Shown: piece after piece, positions 38,737 through 46,968 of the stretch | How positions within the stretch are numbered: position 1 is the stretch's first letter | Layout of the letters: every line of letters begins with the position of its first letter | Assembly: GCF_006438785.1 (NCBI RefSeq) | Contig: NZ_RCZB01000003.1 | Location: 62,001 to 126,000, forward strand | Reading direction: 5' to 3' | DNA from: Rhodanobacter glycinis | GTDB taxonomy: Bacteria; Pseudomonadota; Gammaproteobacteria; Xanthomonadales; Rhodanobacteraceae | DNA length: 64,000 bases | Program-made: the position numbers and the translations under genes | Notes under the pieces: generated by a model | What the model was told of the DNA's origin: nothing | What the model saw: only the letters and a program-made list of their open reading frames with translations | Database searches by the model: none

Positions 38737-38765
38737 AAGAGCCTCGCAATAAACCGGAGAAACCC

Positions 38766-40208
38766 ATGAACGCCGTCACCAAAGAAACCGCTATCCACGA
38801 CTACAAGATCCGCGACCTCTCGCTTGCCGACTGGGGCCGCAAGGAGCTGGACATCGCCGAGCACGAGATGCCCGGCCTGATGTCGATCCGCAAGAAGCAC
38901 GCCGCCACATTGCCGCTGAAGGGTGTGCGCGTGACCGGCTCGCTGCACATGACGATCCAGACCGCCGTACTGATCGAGACGCTGAAGGACATCGGCGCCG
39001 ACGTGCGTTGGGCCTCGTGCAACATCTTCTCGACCCAGGACCACGCCGCCGCCGCGATCGCCGCGACCGGCACACCGGTGTTCGCCTGGAAGGGCGAGAC
39101 GCTGGAGGAATACTGGGACTGCACGATGGACGCGCTGTCCTTCCCCGACGGCAAGGGCGGTTTCCTCGGCCCGCAGCTGGTGGTGGACGACGGCGGCGAC
39201 GTCACGCTGCTGATCCACAAGGGCTACGAGCTGGAGAATGGCTCGAAGTGGGTCGACGAAAAGGCGTCCTCGCACGAGGAGCAGGTGATCAAGAACCTGC
39301 TCAAGCGCGTGCACAAGGAGCGCCCGGGCTACTGGCACACCGTGGTGAAGGACTGGAAGGGCGTCTCCGAGGAGACCACCACCGGCGTGCATCGCCTGTA
39401 CCAGCTGGCCGAAGCCGGCTCGCTGCTGATCCCGGCGATCAACGTCAACGACTCGGTGACCAAGAGCAAGTTCGACAACCTGTACGGCTGCCGCGAGTCG
39501 CTGGCCGATGGCCTGAAGCGCGCGATGGACGTGATGCTGGCCGGCAAGGTCTCGGTGGTCTGCGGCTACGGTGACGTCGGCAAGGGTTGCGCGGCCTCGT
39601 TGCGCGCCTATGGCTCGCGCGTGGTGGTCACCGAGATCGATCCGATCAACGCGCTGCAGGCGTCGATGGAAGGCTTCGAGGTCAATACCGTCGAATCCAC
39701 TCTCGGCCGCGGCGACATCTACGTCACCACCACCGGCAACAAGGACGTGCTGACGCTGGATCACCTGAAGTCGATGAAGGATCAGGCGATCGTCTGCAAC
39801 ATCGGCCATTTCGACAACGAGATCCAGGTCGACGCGCTGAACGCGATGGCCGGCGTGGAGAAGATCAACATCAAGCCGCAGGTCGACAAGTACGTCTTCG
39901 CGGACGGCCGCGCGATCTTCCTGCTGGCCGAAGGCCGCCTGGTCAACCTCGGCTGCGCCACCGGCCACCCCAGCTTCGTGATGTCCAACTCGTTCTCCAA
40001 CCAGACCCTGGCGCAGATCGAGCTGTGGGCGAACAAGGACAAGTACGAGAACAAGGTCTACATCCTGCCGAAGAAGCTCGACGAGGAAGTCGCGCGCCTG
40101 CACCTGGAGAAGATCGGCGTGAAACTGACCACACTGACCAAGGAGCAGGCCGGCTACCTCGGCGTGTCGGTGGAAGGCCCGTACAAGCCGGAGCATTACC
40201 GCTACTGA
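38766..40208 (+). CDS. ahcY: Adenosylhomocysteinase (SAH hydrolase)
   Basis: 480 residues. It splits SAH into adenosine and homocysteine, relieving product inhibition of methyltransferases and feeding metE and the methyl cycle. The substrate domain contains [16 protein letters not shown] and [20 protein letters not shown]; the NAD-binding Rossmann motif is [11 protein letters not shown]. The C-terminus KPEHYRY supplies the Lys and Tyr that reach into the NAD site of the neighbouring subunit. It is controlled by the SAH riboswitch upstream and ends at a strong terminator. Confidence 0.97.
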   Translation: MNAVTKETAIHDYKIRDLSLADWGRKELDIAEHEMPGLMSIRKKHAATLPLKGVRVTGSLHMTIQTAVLIETLKDIGADVRWASCNIFSTQDHAAAAIAATGTPVFAWKGETLEEYWDCTMDALSFPDGKGGFLGPQLVVDDGGDVTLLIHKGYELENGSKWVDEKASSHEEQVIKNLLKRVHKERPGYWHTVVKDWKGVSEETTTGVHRLYQLAEAGSLLIPAINVNDSVTKSKFDNLYGCRESLADGLKRAMDVMLAGKVSVVCGYGDVGKGCAASLRAYGSRVVVTEIDPINALQASMEGFEVNTVESTLGRGDIYVTTTGNKDVLTLDHLKSMKDQAIVCNIGHFDNEIQVDALNAMAGVEKINIKPQVDKYVFADGRAIFLLAEGRLVNLGCATGHPSFVMSNSFSNQTLAQIELWANKDKYENKVYILPKKLDEEVARLHLEKIGVKLTTLTKEQAGYLGVSVEGPYKPEHYRY

Positions 40209-40235
40209 GTAACGCGGAATTCCGTGACGAAATCG

Positions 40236-40266
40236 AACGGGCGCCGAAAGGCGCCCGTTTTTTTCT
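40236..40266 (+). terminator. Rho-independent terminator of ahcY
   Basis: Perfect 10-base-pair stem: AACGGGCGCC (40236-40245), loop GAAA, GGCGCCCGTT (40250-40259), followed by a run of T. It lies 28 bases past the ahcY stop. Confidence 0.93.
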
Positions 40267-40308
40267 TTGACCGGATCGACCACGGCGCACAGCGTCCACT
40301 CACGCCGT

Positions 40309-40863
40309 TCACGGCCGCCAGTTGGCATGACTCTCCCAGAACGCCACGCTGCGCCGGTAAGCCTCCCGGTCCAGCGGCACGTCCGAGCCGCCCTCTTCCA
40401 CACCGAGCGCGTTGCGCATCATGGTGATCGGCGCCATCGGGATCTCTTCGGGCTCCATCGTGTACAGGCAGCCCACCACGCCCCAGTCGCCATCGATGGA
40501 CGAGCCTTCCTTCGCCAGCTGCTCACGGCTGTAGAGGATGGGAATGATGTAGCGCGCCGCCGGCGACTCCACGCCCTCGAACCAGCGCACCAGCACCGGC
40601 AGCTCGTCCGACGAACGTGCCTCGTAGCCACTGCGCAGCCGATGGCGATTGTCGTCGGTGATTGGCACCGCGTAACAGCGTGTGGGCGTCCAGTTGGCGT
40701 GCACGTGCAGCTGGCAGAACGGCGCATAGCCGTCGAGTACCTTCAACGGCTGGTGCTCGTTGAGATGACGCTCGAACGCGTCCGCCGTGCAATCCTGGAT
40801 CGCATTGCCGCGCTGGTCGCGGGGAAACAGGCGGGTACGGGCGAAGGGTGTGAGAACGATCAT
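40309..40863 (-). CDS. DUF3228 family protein
   Basis: 184 residues from ATG 40863; ATG 40872 adds MQP. The conserved block QDCTADAFERHLNEH, then PLKVLDGYAPFCQLHVHANW, then DWGVVGCLYTMEPEEIPMAPITMMRNALG, covers almost the whole protein and matches DUF3228. The family is conserved in Xanthomonadaceae and other proteobacteria and has no known function. No signal peptide or membrane segment. It is convergent with ahcY and lies 43 bases after azoR on the same strand. Confidence 0.85.
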   Translation of the reverse strand: MIVLTPFARTRLFPRDQRGNAIQDCTADAFERHLNEHQPLKVLDGYAPFCQLHVHANWTPTRCYAVPITDDNRHRLRSGYEARSSDELPVLVRWFEGVESPAARYIIPILYSREQLAKEGSSIDGDWGVVGCLYTMEPEEIPMAPITMMRNALGVEEGGSDVPLDREAYRRSVAFWESHANWRP

Positions 40864-40906
40864 GGGCTGCATCGACGGGAGACCCGCACAGGGTAGCGTT
40901 TCCGCG

Positions 40907-41569
40907 TCACGGAGAAGTCGCGACCGATCGAGGTGACGCGCTTCTTTCCCGCGACGGGTGGTGGAACGAAGAAAAGTGCTCCTGCAGCGCGTGGTCCGTC
41001 CTGGCCCTGGCCTCGGCCAGGGCATCCGGCCCGAAGGCAGTTCCTTGAACGGTGAAGAACGCGAGGTCATGCAGTCCGACCATGCCGAGGATGGCTTTCA
41101 GATACGGCGTGAGGAAGTCGGGCTGGCGTGCGCGCTCCCCGGCAAACCGGCCGCCCGAGGACACCGCGACGAAGACGGGACGGTCACGCAGCATGCCGAC
41201 TTTTCCTTCCGGACTGACATGGAATGTCTTTCGCACCCGAACGACATGATCGATCCACAGCTTCAACGCAGCAGGTGCGGTGAAGTTGTGCATGGGCGTT
41301 CCGATGACCACCACATCCGAACTCTCCAGCTCCCGGATCAGTTCTTCGGAACGGGCCGCGGAACCTTCCTGCGATACATCCTCGGACGCGTGCTGGGACA
41401 TCGCGTAGTCCTCATCGATGGGTGGCAGGCTGGCAGCGCCGCCAATGACCCGCTCCTTCACGGTAGCGCCGGGCCGGATGTCCAGCAGGCACGCGACGAT
41501 TTTCTGCGAGAGCCTGTAGCTCTCCGAAGCCCGATCGCGCGGACTGCAACTCACATGCAGGATGTTCAT
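40907..41569 (-). CDS. azoR: FMN-dependent NADH-azoreductase (AzoR-like)
   Basis: 220 residues, flavodoxin-like fold. MNILHVSCSPRDRASESYRLS forms the FMN phosphate loop; GTPMHNFTAPAALKLWIDHVVRVRKTF and SSGGRF are characteristic of the AzoR family. These enzymes reduce quinones and azo compounds with NADH and protect against thiol and quinone stress. It is divergent from a MocR regulator gene over a 235-base spacer holding four TCCATG motifs, so that regulator probably controls it. The C-terminal 20 residues are low-complexity and not conserved. Confidence 0.88.
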   Translation of the reverse strand: MNILHVSCSPRDRASESYRLSQKIVACLLDIRPGATVKERVIGGAASLPPIDEDYAMSQHASEDVSQEGSAARSEELIRELESSDVVVIGTPMHNFTAPAALKLWIDHVVRVRKTFHVSPEGKVGMLRDRPVFVAVSSGGRFAGERARQPDFLTPYLKAILGMVGLHDLAFFTVQGTAFGPDALAEARARTDHALQEHFSSFHHPSRERSASPRSVATSP

Positions 41570-41629
41570 CGTCCACCTCTTCCACCTTCTCGCCGATTGC
41601 CGAAACCCATTCCGACCGCCGGACGTCAC

Positions 41630-41807
41630 CTGTCCATGCGTTGGAGAACGCCATCACTTTACAAACCCGGTGACCCGCGCCCAAGGTCCATGAATGCGGC
41701 TTCGGACTGGTCCATGCCGACGACGACGGGGCCCATATGGAGCCGGGACGCGGAATGCGCGTGGTACATTCAAGAGTGTCGTCAGAACAGGATCCGACTA
41801 GTCCATG
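41630..41807. promoter_or_regulatory. Candidate MocR operator: four direct TCCATG repeats
   Basis: CTGTCCATG (41630), AGGTCCATG (41684), CTGGTCCATG (41707) and CTAGTCCATG (41798) occur in the same orientation between azoR and the MocR gene. The two central copies are 24 bases apart. MocR regulators bind direct repeats with spacing of this order, so I infer their binding region here. The last copy covers the regulator's start codon. Confidence 0.45.
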
Positions 41808-43226
41808 ACCATCGCGACGACCAGCCACATCGCGCCGCTGGATCACGCGGCGGCCGAGCCTTTTTATCGGCAGATCTACGATCGCTTCCGCAGCGCCATC
41901 GGCAGCGGTTTGTTGAAACCGGGGGACCGCATTCCTTCGGCACGCGCGCTGACCAGGGAACTGGGCCTGGCACGGGGCACGATCGAGGCGGCCTATTCCC
42001 TGCTGGCCGCCGAGGGTTACATCCAGGCGCGCGGCCAGGCCGGCACCGTCGTGACACCGGACCTCAAGCTGCGAACACCGGTGGCAAGCGCAAGGCTCCA
42101 ATCCCATAGCGGCACGCCCGCGACCAGCTTCCGCCCGGATTCGATCCTTCCGTTCCAGATGGGCCTGCCTGCGCTGGATGCGTTCCCCCGGAAGATCTGG
42201 GCCCGCCTTGGCGCGCGTTGCGTGCGCGCGATGCAACCGGCCGACATGGTTCACCCTTCGGTGTACGGCCTGCAGGGATTGCGCACCGAGATAGCCGCCT
42301 ATCTGCAGGTATCGCGTGGCATCGATTGCTCGCCTTCCCAGGTCTTCGTGACGTCGGGCTATCGCCATACCCTGGAACTGATCGTTCATGCCCTGCTGAA
42401 GGCGGGCGATCGCGTGTGGCTTGAAGACCCCGGGTATCCGCCCACGCGGGAACTGTTGGGGCACATGCACATGGCTGCCGTGCCGGTGCCGGTGGATCGC
42501 GAGGGCATGATCGTATCCGAAGGATTGAAGCGGGCACCGCGGGCGCGCGCGGCGGTGGTGACACCGGGGCACCAGAGTCCGCTGTGCGTGTCGTTGTCCC
42601 TGCCCCGGCGGCTGACGTTGCTGGACTGGGCAACGCGCAATGGCGCCTGGATCGTCGAGGATGACTACGACGGCGAGTACCGCTATGTCAGCCGCCCGCT
42701 TCCCGCGCTGAAGAGCCTGGATCGCGACGGGCGCGTGCTCTATGCCGGCACCTTCAGCAAGGTGCTTTTCCCGGGCATCCGGCTTGCGTATCTCGTCGTA
42801 CCGGAGGCCCTGGTCGAGACATTCGAGCAGATCAGCCAGACGCTGGCGGCCGGCAGTCCCCAGCTGATCCAGGCCATTGTCACGGCGTTCATCACCGAGG
42901 GGCACTTCGCACGCCACGTCCAGCGGATGCGCAAGCTCTATGCCGAGCGCCGCAAGGCAACAGCGGAAGGTCTGGAAAGCGTGCTGGGGAATCGCGTACG
43001 GATCGATCCGCAACCGGGAGGGATGCACCTGATACTGCGCTTGCAGGGACGAAAGTCGGATCGCCAGCTCGTTGCGCGCATGCGCAAAGAAGGCCTCTAC
43101 GCAGAAGCGCTGACAGACTGGACCATGGCCGGGGAAGGAGCCTCCGCCTTGCTGTTGAATTTCACCAACGTCGATTCCCGGGGCAGCGCGGAGAATCTCG
43201 CGAAGCGCATCCTGAAACTGCTGTGA
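41805..43226 (+). CDS. MocR-family (GntR/aminotransferase-like) transcriptional regulator
   Basis: 473 residues. An N-terminal GntR-type winged helix (about 18-85: PFYRQIYDRFRSAIGSGLLKPGDRIPSARALTRELGLARGTIEAAY) is fused to a fold-type I aminotransferase domain. The PLP lysine is K319 in GTFSKVLFPG, and DDYDGEYRY supplies the PLP-nitrogen Asp, so the cofactor site is intact. MocR proteins respond to PLP or amino compounds. Divergent transcription from azoR and the repeated TCCATG sites suggest it controls azoR and itself. It could also act on the downstream AhpD-like and SMR genes. Confidence 0.9.
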   Translation: MTIATTSHIAPLDHAAAEPFYRQIYDRFRSAIGSGLLKPGDRIPSARALTRELGLARGTIEAAYSLLAAEGYIQARGQAGTVVTPDLKLRTPVASARLQSHSGTPATSFRPDSILPFQMGLPALDAFPRKIWARLGARCVRAMQPADMVHPSVYGLQGLRTEIAAYLQVSRGIDCSPSQVFVTSGYRHTLELIVHALLKAGDRVWLEDPGYPPTRELLGHMHMAAVPVPVDREGMIVSEGLKRAPRARAAVVTPGHQSPLCVSLSLPRRLTLLDWATRNGAWIVEDDYDGEYRYVSRPLPALKSLDRDGRVLYAGTFSKVLFPGIRLAYLVVPEALVETFEQISQTLAAGSPQLIQAIVTAFITEGHFARHVQRMRKLYAERRKATAEGLESVLGNRVRIDPQPGGMHLILRLQGRKSDRQLVARMRKEGLYAEALTDWTMAGEGASALLLNFTNVDSRGSAENLAKRILKLL

Positions 43227-43372
43227 CGGTGGTGGCGCTCGCGTGTCCGTCGAGTCCGCAACTGGAAAGGGGAACGATCATGGCCCATGCAACAAGACCG
43301 ATCATGGCTCTTCTGGCCTGAGCCAAGACGCAGCACGATGGAGTCCCCAAACAGCACATGCTAGGACTCGTC

Positions 43373-43825
43373 ATGACCCATCGTATCGACTACGCCAAGG
43401 CTTCGCCGGAAGGCTACAAGGCCTTCGGCGGCGTATATGTTTCGCTCCTGAAATGCAGCCTGCCGCAGGAACTGGTCAACCTGGTGTATCTGCGGGTGTC
43501 GCAGATCAATGGTTGCGCCTACTGCATCGACATGCATTCCCGCGACCTGCTCAAGCAGGGCCTTGCCGTCGACAAGCTGGTGTTGGTACCGGTGTGGCAC
43601 GACGCGGGTGAGGTCTTCAGCGCGCGCGAGCGCGTCGCACTGGCTTGGGCGGAAACCGTCACGCGCGTCGCTGAGACCGGTGTGCCCGATGCCGACTATG
43701 AAGCCGCTGCCGCCGAGTTCAGCGAGAAGGAACTGGCCGATCTGACCTATGCGATCGGCCTGATGAATGCCTTCAACCGCTTCGGTATCGCGTTCCACAC
43801 GACTCCTGCTGCCGCCAAGGCCTGA
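43373..43825 (+). CDS. AhpD-like carboxymuconolactone decarboxylase-family protein
   Basis: 150 residues, one CMD domain. The redox motif is C48-x2-C51-x3-H55 (NGCAYCIDMHSRD), the alkylhydroperoxidase AhpD core, preceded by VNLVYLRVSQI. Members reduce peroxides or act as stress-linked disulfide reductases. It is in line with the MocR gene 147 bases downstream. I start it at MTHRIDYAKASPEGYKAF, which matches family N-termini. A 13-codon open frame with a good ribosome site lies just ahead (43280-43321). Confidence 0.88.
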   Translation: MTHRIDYAKASPEGYKAFGGVYVSLLKCSLPQELVNLVYLRVSQINGCAYCIDMHSRDLLKQGLAVDKLVLVPVWHDAGEVFSARERVALAWAETVTRVAETGVPDADYEAAAAEFSEKELADLTYAIGLMNAFNRFGIAFHTTPAAAKA

Positions 43826-43925
43826 GCTACCGGGCTTCGCCAAAGCCGCTTGTTCGGATGCGGTCATGCTTTGTGAAAAGCGGATCCGCACGCGGTGGCC
43901 CACTCAGCCATGCAACTTTCACCAA

Positions 43926-43954
43926 GGTTCGCCGGGCGCAATGGCCGGCGAACC
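43926..43954 (+). promoter_or_regulatory. Perfect hairpin in the SMR-exporter leader
   Basis: Arms GGTTCGCCGG (43926-43935) and CCGGCGAACC (43945-43954), with loop GCGCAATGG, end 20 bases before the exporter start. It is not a recognisable guanidine riboswitch; it may be a translational hairpin or an upstream operator. Confidence 0.5.
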
Positions 43955-43974
43955 ACTTCAAGGAACCTACGGCT

Positions 43975-44295
43975 ATGGCATGGCTACTGCTCGGCATCGC
44001 CGGCATTTTCGAAATCGCGTTTGCCTTCGGCATGAAGTGGTCCGAGGGCTTCACGCGACTGGTACCTGCGCTCTTCACCGTCGTCACCGGCTTGTCGAGC
44101 GTGTTCCTTCTTTCGTTCTCGCTGCGCACCTTGCCGGTAGGGACGGCCTACGCGGTCTGGACCGGCATCGGCGCGGCGGGCACCGCCATGCTGGGAATGG
44201 TGGCGCTGGGCGATTCCATCGCGCCACTGAGGATGCTCTGCATCGGTCTCATCCTGGCGGGCGTCATCGGACTCAAACTGGTGTCGGGACACTGA
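43975..44295 (+). CDS. sugE: Small multidrug resistance family exporter (SugE/Gdx-like)
   Basis: 106 residues with four membrane helices, the SMR plan; it works as an antiparallel dimer exchanging cations for protons. Glu13 (GIFEIAF), the essential proton and substrate site, is present. Ser42, Tyr59 and Trp62 of the Gdx-type pocket are kept, but the Trp expected at 16 is Phe here. Gdx members export guanidinium while others handle quaternary ammonium compounds; the sequence leans to the SugE/Gdx branch (PVGTAYAVWTGIGAAGT). ATG 43975 follows AAGGAA. No guanidine riboswitch is seen. Confidence 0.88.
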   Translation: MAWLLLGIAGIFEIAFAFGMKWSEGFTRLVPALFTVVTGLSSVFLLSFSLRTLPVGTAYAVWTGIGAAGTAMLGMVALGDSIAPLRMLCIGLILAGVIGLKLVSGH

Positions 44296-44407
44296 ACATG
44301 AAGCCAGCCAGTCTGAGGGGGGTGCGGCAGCGTTTACTGCGTCGCCTGCCATCGCCGAGCCACCACGTAACCACGGGGACGATCGCTGGAGGGGATCGTT
44401 TCGCTCT

Positions 44408-44440
44408 TATATCGCTTCATCGCGAAATGGAGATATATAC
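44408..44440 (+). promoter_or_regulatory. Candidate operator before metF
   Basis: TATATC (44408-44413) and GATATA (44432-44437) form an inverted repeat around 18 bases, ending in GATATATAC (44432-44440), a 9-mer also found just before metK. It lies about 30 bases before the metF start. I infer a shared methionine-cycle operator. Confidence 0.45.
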
Positions 44441-44470
44441 TTGCCGCCATCGTCCATCTGGAATCCAGCG

Positions 44471-45295
44471 ATGCCGGCCATCAGCTTCGAATTCTTCCCG
44501 CCCAAGACCGATGAACAGCGCACGCAGCTTGATCGTGCCGCACAGGTTCTGAAAGCGCACCAGCCGGACTACGCCTCGGTCACCTTCGGTGCCGGCGGCT
44601 CTACGCTCAGCTACACCGGCGACACCGTGGCACGGCTGCACACGCACCATGGCCTCCATGTGGCGCCGCACCTGTCCTGCGTGGGCGGCACCCGCGCCGA
44701 GCTGGCCGATTTGCTGGATGGCTATCGCGCCGCCGGATACCGGCGCATCGTGGCGTTGCGCGGCGACATGCCTTCGGGCATGGCCACGGCGGGCGACTTT
44801 CGCTATGCCGCCGAACTGGTGCAGTTCATCCGCGAGCACAGCGGCGACCACTTCCATATCGAGGTGGCGGCGTATCCGGAAACCCATCCGCAGGCCGACG
44901 ATGCGCTGCGCGACCTGCAGCATTTCAAGGCGAAGGTCGATGCTGGTGCGAACGGCGCGATCACCCAGTATTTCTTCAACCCCGACGCCTACTTCCGCTT
45001 CGTCGACGACGTGCGCAAGCTCGGCGTCAACGTGCCGATCGTGCCGGGCATCATGCCGATCTCCAACTACAGCCAGCTGAAACGCTTCTCGGACATGTGC
45101 GGCGCGGAGATCCCGCGCTGGATCGCCAAGCGCATGCAGGCGCATGGCGACGACGCGGAATCGGTTCGAGCGCTCGGCGCCGAAGTGGTGGCGCAGATGT
45201 GCCGACGGCTGCTCGATGGCGGCGCGCCGGGCCTGCATTTCTATACGCTCAACCGCGCCCGGGCGACGCAATTGGTGCTGCAGCAACTTTCCTGA
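44471..45295 (+). CDS. metF: Methylenetetrahydrofolate reductase
   Basis: 274 residues, FAD TIM barrel. SFEFFPPKT carries the catalytic Glu, and YASVTFGAGGS, ALRGD (the Asp contacting FAD) and GIMPISNYSQLKRFSDMCG are conserved. It makes the 5-methyl-THF used by MetE, so it completes the methionine set of this window with metE, metK and ahcY. ATG 44471 gives MPAISFEFFPPK. A GATATATAC-bearing inverted repeat precedes it. Confidence 0.95.
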   Translation: MPAISFEFFPPKTDEQRTQLDRAAQVLKAHQPDYASVTFGAGGSTLSYTGDTVARLHTHHGLHVAPHLSCVGGTRAELADLLDGYRAAGYRRIVALRGDMPSGMATAGDFRYAAELVQFIREHSGDHFHIEVAAYPETHPQADDALRDLQHFKAKVDAGANGAITQYFFNPDAYFRFVDDVRKLGVNVPIVPGIMPISNYSQLKRFSDMCGAEIPRWIAKRMQAHGDDAESVRALGAEVVAQMCRRLLDGGAPGLHFYTLNRARATQLVLQQLS

Positions 45296-45320
45296 TGCAT
45301 CGGGCGGGTATGCTGCGGCG

Positions 45321-45914
45321 ATGCTCCGGTCGCCCGCCCTGTTGTGCCTCGTCGTGCTCGCCTGGACTGTGCCGGCCTGCGCGCAGACGGAGATTCATCG
45401 CTGCATCGGCGCCAATGGCAGCGCGGTCTTCACCGATCAGCCCTGCGCCGCGTTGCAGGCAACTCCGGTCAACCCGGTGGTCGTGCCCGACCGCAGCGCG
45501 CCTCTGGCCGCACCGCCGCCCGTCCTGTGCGCTGCCAGCCTGGGGCAATTGCGGAAAAACGTGATCGACGCGTTCGCCAGCCGCGATGCGAATCGAATGG
45601 CCGGGCTGATGCTGTGGGACGGCTACGGCCGTGGCGCCGCGATTGCCGATATCCGTTCGCTCGGCGACCTGATGAAGCAGCCGCTGCTGGACGTCGATAT
45701 ACCCGGCGATCCGGTGCCCGCCGACGGTGGCGAACCAGTCCCGGTGATGTCCAGCAGCAGCGATCCCTTCGCTGCTGCCCCCGCATTCCCGCTGCCCGCC
45801 AATAATCAGTTGGTGCTTCACATCACGGGCAACGACGGCAGCGGCAATCCGCGCGAGATCCGCTTCGGCATCGCGCACCAGGCCGGTTGCCTGTGGCTGC
45901 GCAACGTCGATTGA
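45321..45914 (+). CDS. Secreted DUF4124-like protein
   Basis: 197 residues with a signal peptide (MLRSPALLCLVVLAWTVPACA). The mature start QTEIHRCIGANGSAVFTDQPC is the DUF4124-like motif (K/R-C-x-D/N-x-G-x-x-x-x-T/S-D-x-P-C) seen in many periplasmic proteins of unknown role. The rest (LRKNVIDAFASRDANRMAGLMLWDGY, and a C-terminal beta-rich part ending CLWLRNVD) is not a family I recognise. It starts 25 bases after metF and may be co-transcribed, though no link to folate metabolism is apparent. Confidence 0.75.
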   Translation: MLRSPALLCLVVLAWTVPACAQTEIHRCIGANGSAVFTDQPCAALQATPVNPVVVPDRSAPLAAPPPVLCAASLGQLRKNVIDAFASRDANRMAGLMLWDGYGRGAAIADIRSLGDLMKQPLLDVDIPGDPVPADGGEPVPVMSSSSDPFAAAPAFPLPANNQLVLHITGNDGSGNPREIRFGIAHQAGCLWLRNVD

Positions 45915-45981
45915 TGCAGGCGGATTGACGCTGGGCGGACGCCGAGCAGTTATCATGGGCGGTCCCCATTGGAGAAGTGAC

Positions 45982-46899
45982 ATGGCGCAGCAATACCCCG
46001 AGTGGATCTGGCAGAACGGCAGCATCAAGCCCTGGGCCGAGGCAACCACGCACGTGATGTCGCACGCGCTGCACTACGGCTCGTCGGTGTTCGAGGGTAT
46101 CCGCAGCTACGCCACGCCGGATGGCGCAGCCATCTTCCGCCTCACCGACCATCTGAACCGGCTGTACCAGTCCGCCAAGATCTACGACATGGTGCTGCCG
46201 TATTCCGCCGACGAGCTGGCTGCGGCCTGCCGTGCGGTGATCGGCAAGAACGGGCTCGGCGCCGCCTACCTGCGTCCGGTCGCCTACCGCGGCCTGGGTG
46301 GTTTCGGGTTGTCCGCCGAAACGCCGATCGACGTTGCGGTGGCGGCGTGGCCGATGGGTCCGTATCTCGGACCGGACGCATTGAAGAACGGCATCGACGC
46401 CTGCGTATCGAGCTGGCAGCGCTTCGCGCCGAACACCATCCCGGCCGGCGCCAAGGCCGGCGGCAATTACCTGTCCGGCCAACTGATTGCGCGCGAGGCG
46501 CGCCGGCTTGGTTTCGGCGAAGGCATTGCGCTGGCGTCCACCGGCCTGCTCAGCGAGGGCGCGGGCGAAAACCTGTTCCTGGTGTTCGATGGCGTGCTGC
46601 ATACCACGCCGGCCAGCGCCTCGATCCTTGCCGGCATCACCCGCGACACGTTGAAGACGCTGGCCCGCGAGGACGGCATCGAGGTGATCGAACGCGACAT
46701 CCCGCGTGAGTATCTGTACCTCGCCGATGAGCTGCTGATGTGCGGCACCGCCGCCGAGATCACGCCGATCCGCTCGGTCGACGGCAAGCAGGTCGGCACC
46801 GGCAAGGCCGGGCGCGTCACCCTGCGCCTGCAGGAGCTGTTCTTCGGCCTGTTCGACGGCCGCACCCACGACAAGTGGGGGTGGCTGGAACAGGTGTGA
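45982..46899 (+). CDS. ilvE: Branched-chain amino acid aminotransferase
   Basis: 305 residues, fold-type IV PLP enzyme. Lys158 in IPAGAKAGGNYLSG is the PLP-binding lysine (E. coli IlvE Lys159). HALHYGSSVFEGIRSY, AYRGLG and STGLLSEGAGENLF are the family blocks. It makes the last step of valine, leucine and isoleucine synthesis and the first of their breakdown. GGAGAAG precedes the ATG at good spacing. The gene ends at a strong bidirectional terminator. Confidence 0.93.
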   Translation: MAQQYPEWIWQNGSIKPWAEATTHVMSHALHYGSSVFEGIRSYATPDGAAIFRLTDHLNRLYQSAKIYDMVLPYSADELAAACRAVIGKNGLGAAYLRPVAYRGLGGFGLSAETPIDVAVAAWPMGPYLGPDALKNGIDACVSSWQRFAPNTIPAGAKAGGNYLSGQLIAREARRLGFGEGIALASTGLLSEGAGENLFLVFDGVLHTTPASASILAGITRDTLKTLAREDGIEVIERDIPREYLYLADELLMCGTAAEITPIRSVDGKQVGTGKAGRVTLRLQELFFGLFDGRTHDKWGWLEQV

Positions 46900-46913
46900 G
46901 GCACGGCTACTGC

Positions 46914-46950
46914 AAACGAAAACGCCCCGCATCGCGGGGCGTTTTCGTTT
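46914..46950. terminator. Bidirectional terminator
   Basis: A perfect 17-base inverted repeat: AAACGAAAACGCCCCGC (46914-46930), loop ATC, GCGGGGCGTTTTCGTTT (46934-46950). It has T-runs on both strands and lies between the converging ilvE and histidine-kinase genes. Confidence 0.95.
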
Positions 46951-46968
46951 ATCGATTTCGGACAGACG

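Noticed and set aside
43826..43974. Guanidine riboswitch before the SMR exporter
   Set aside because: None of the known guanidine-I, -II or -III cores is recognisable; only a single perfect hairpin is present.
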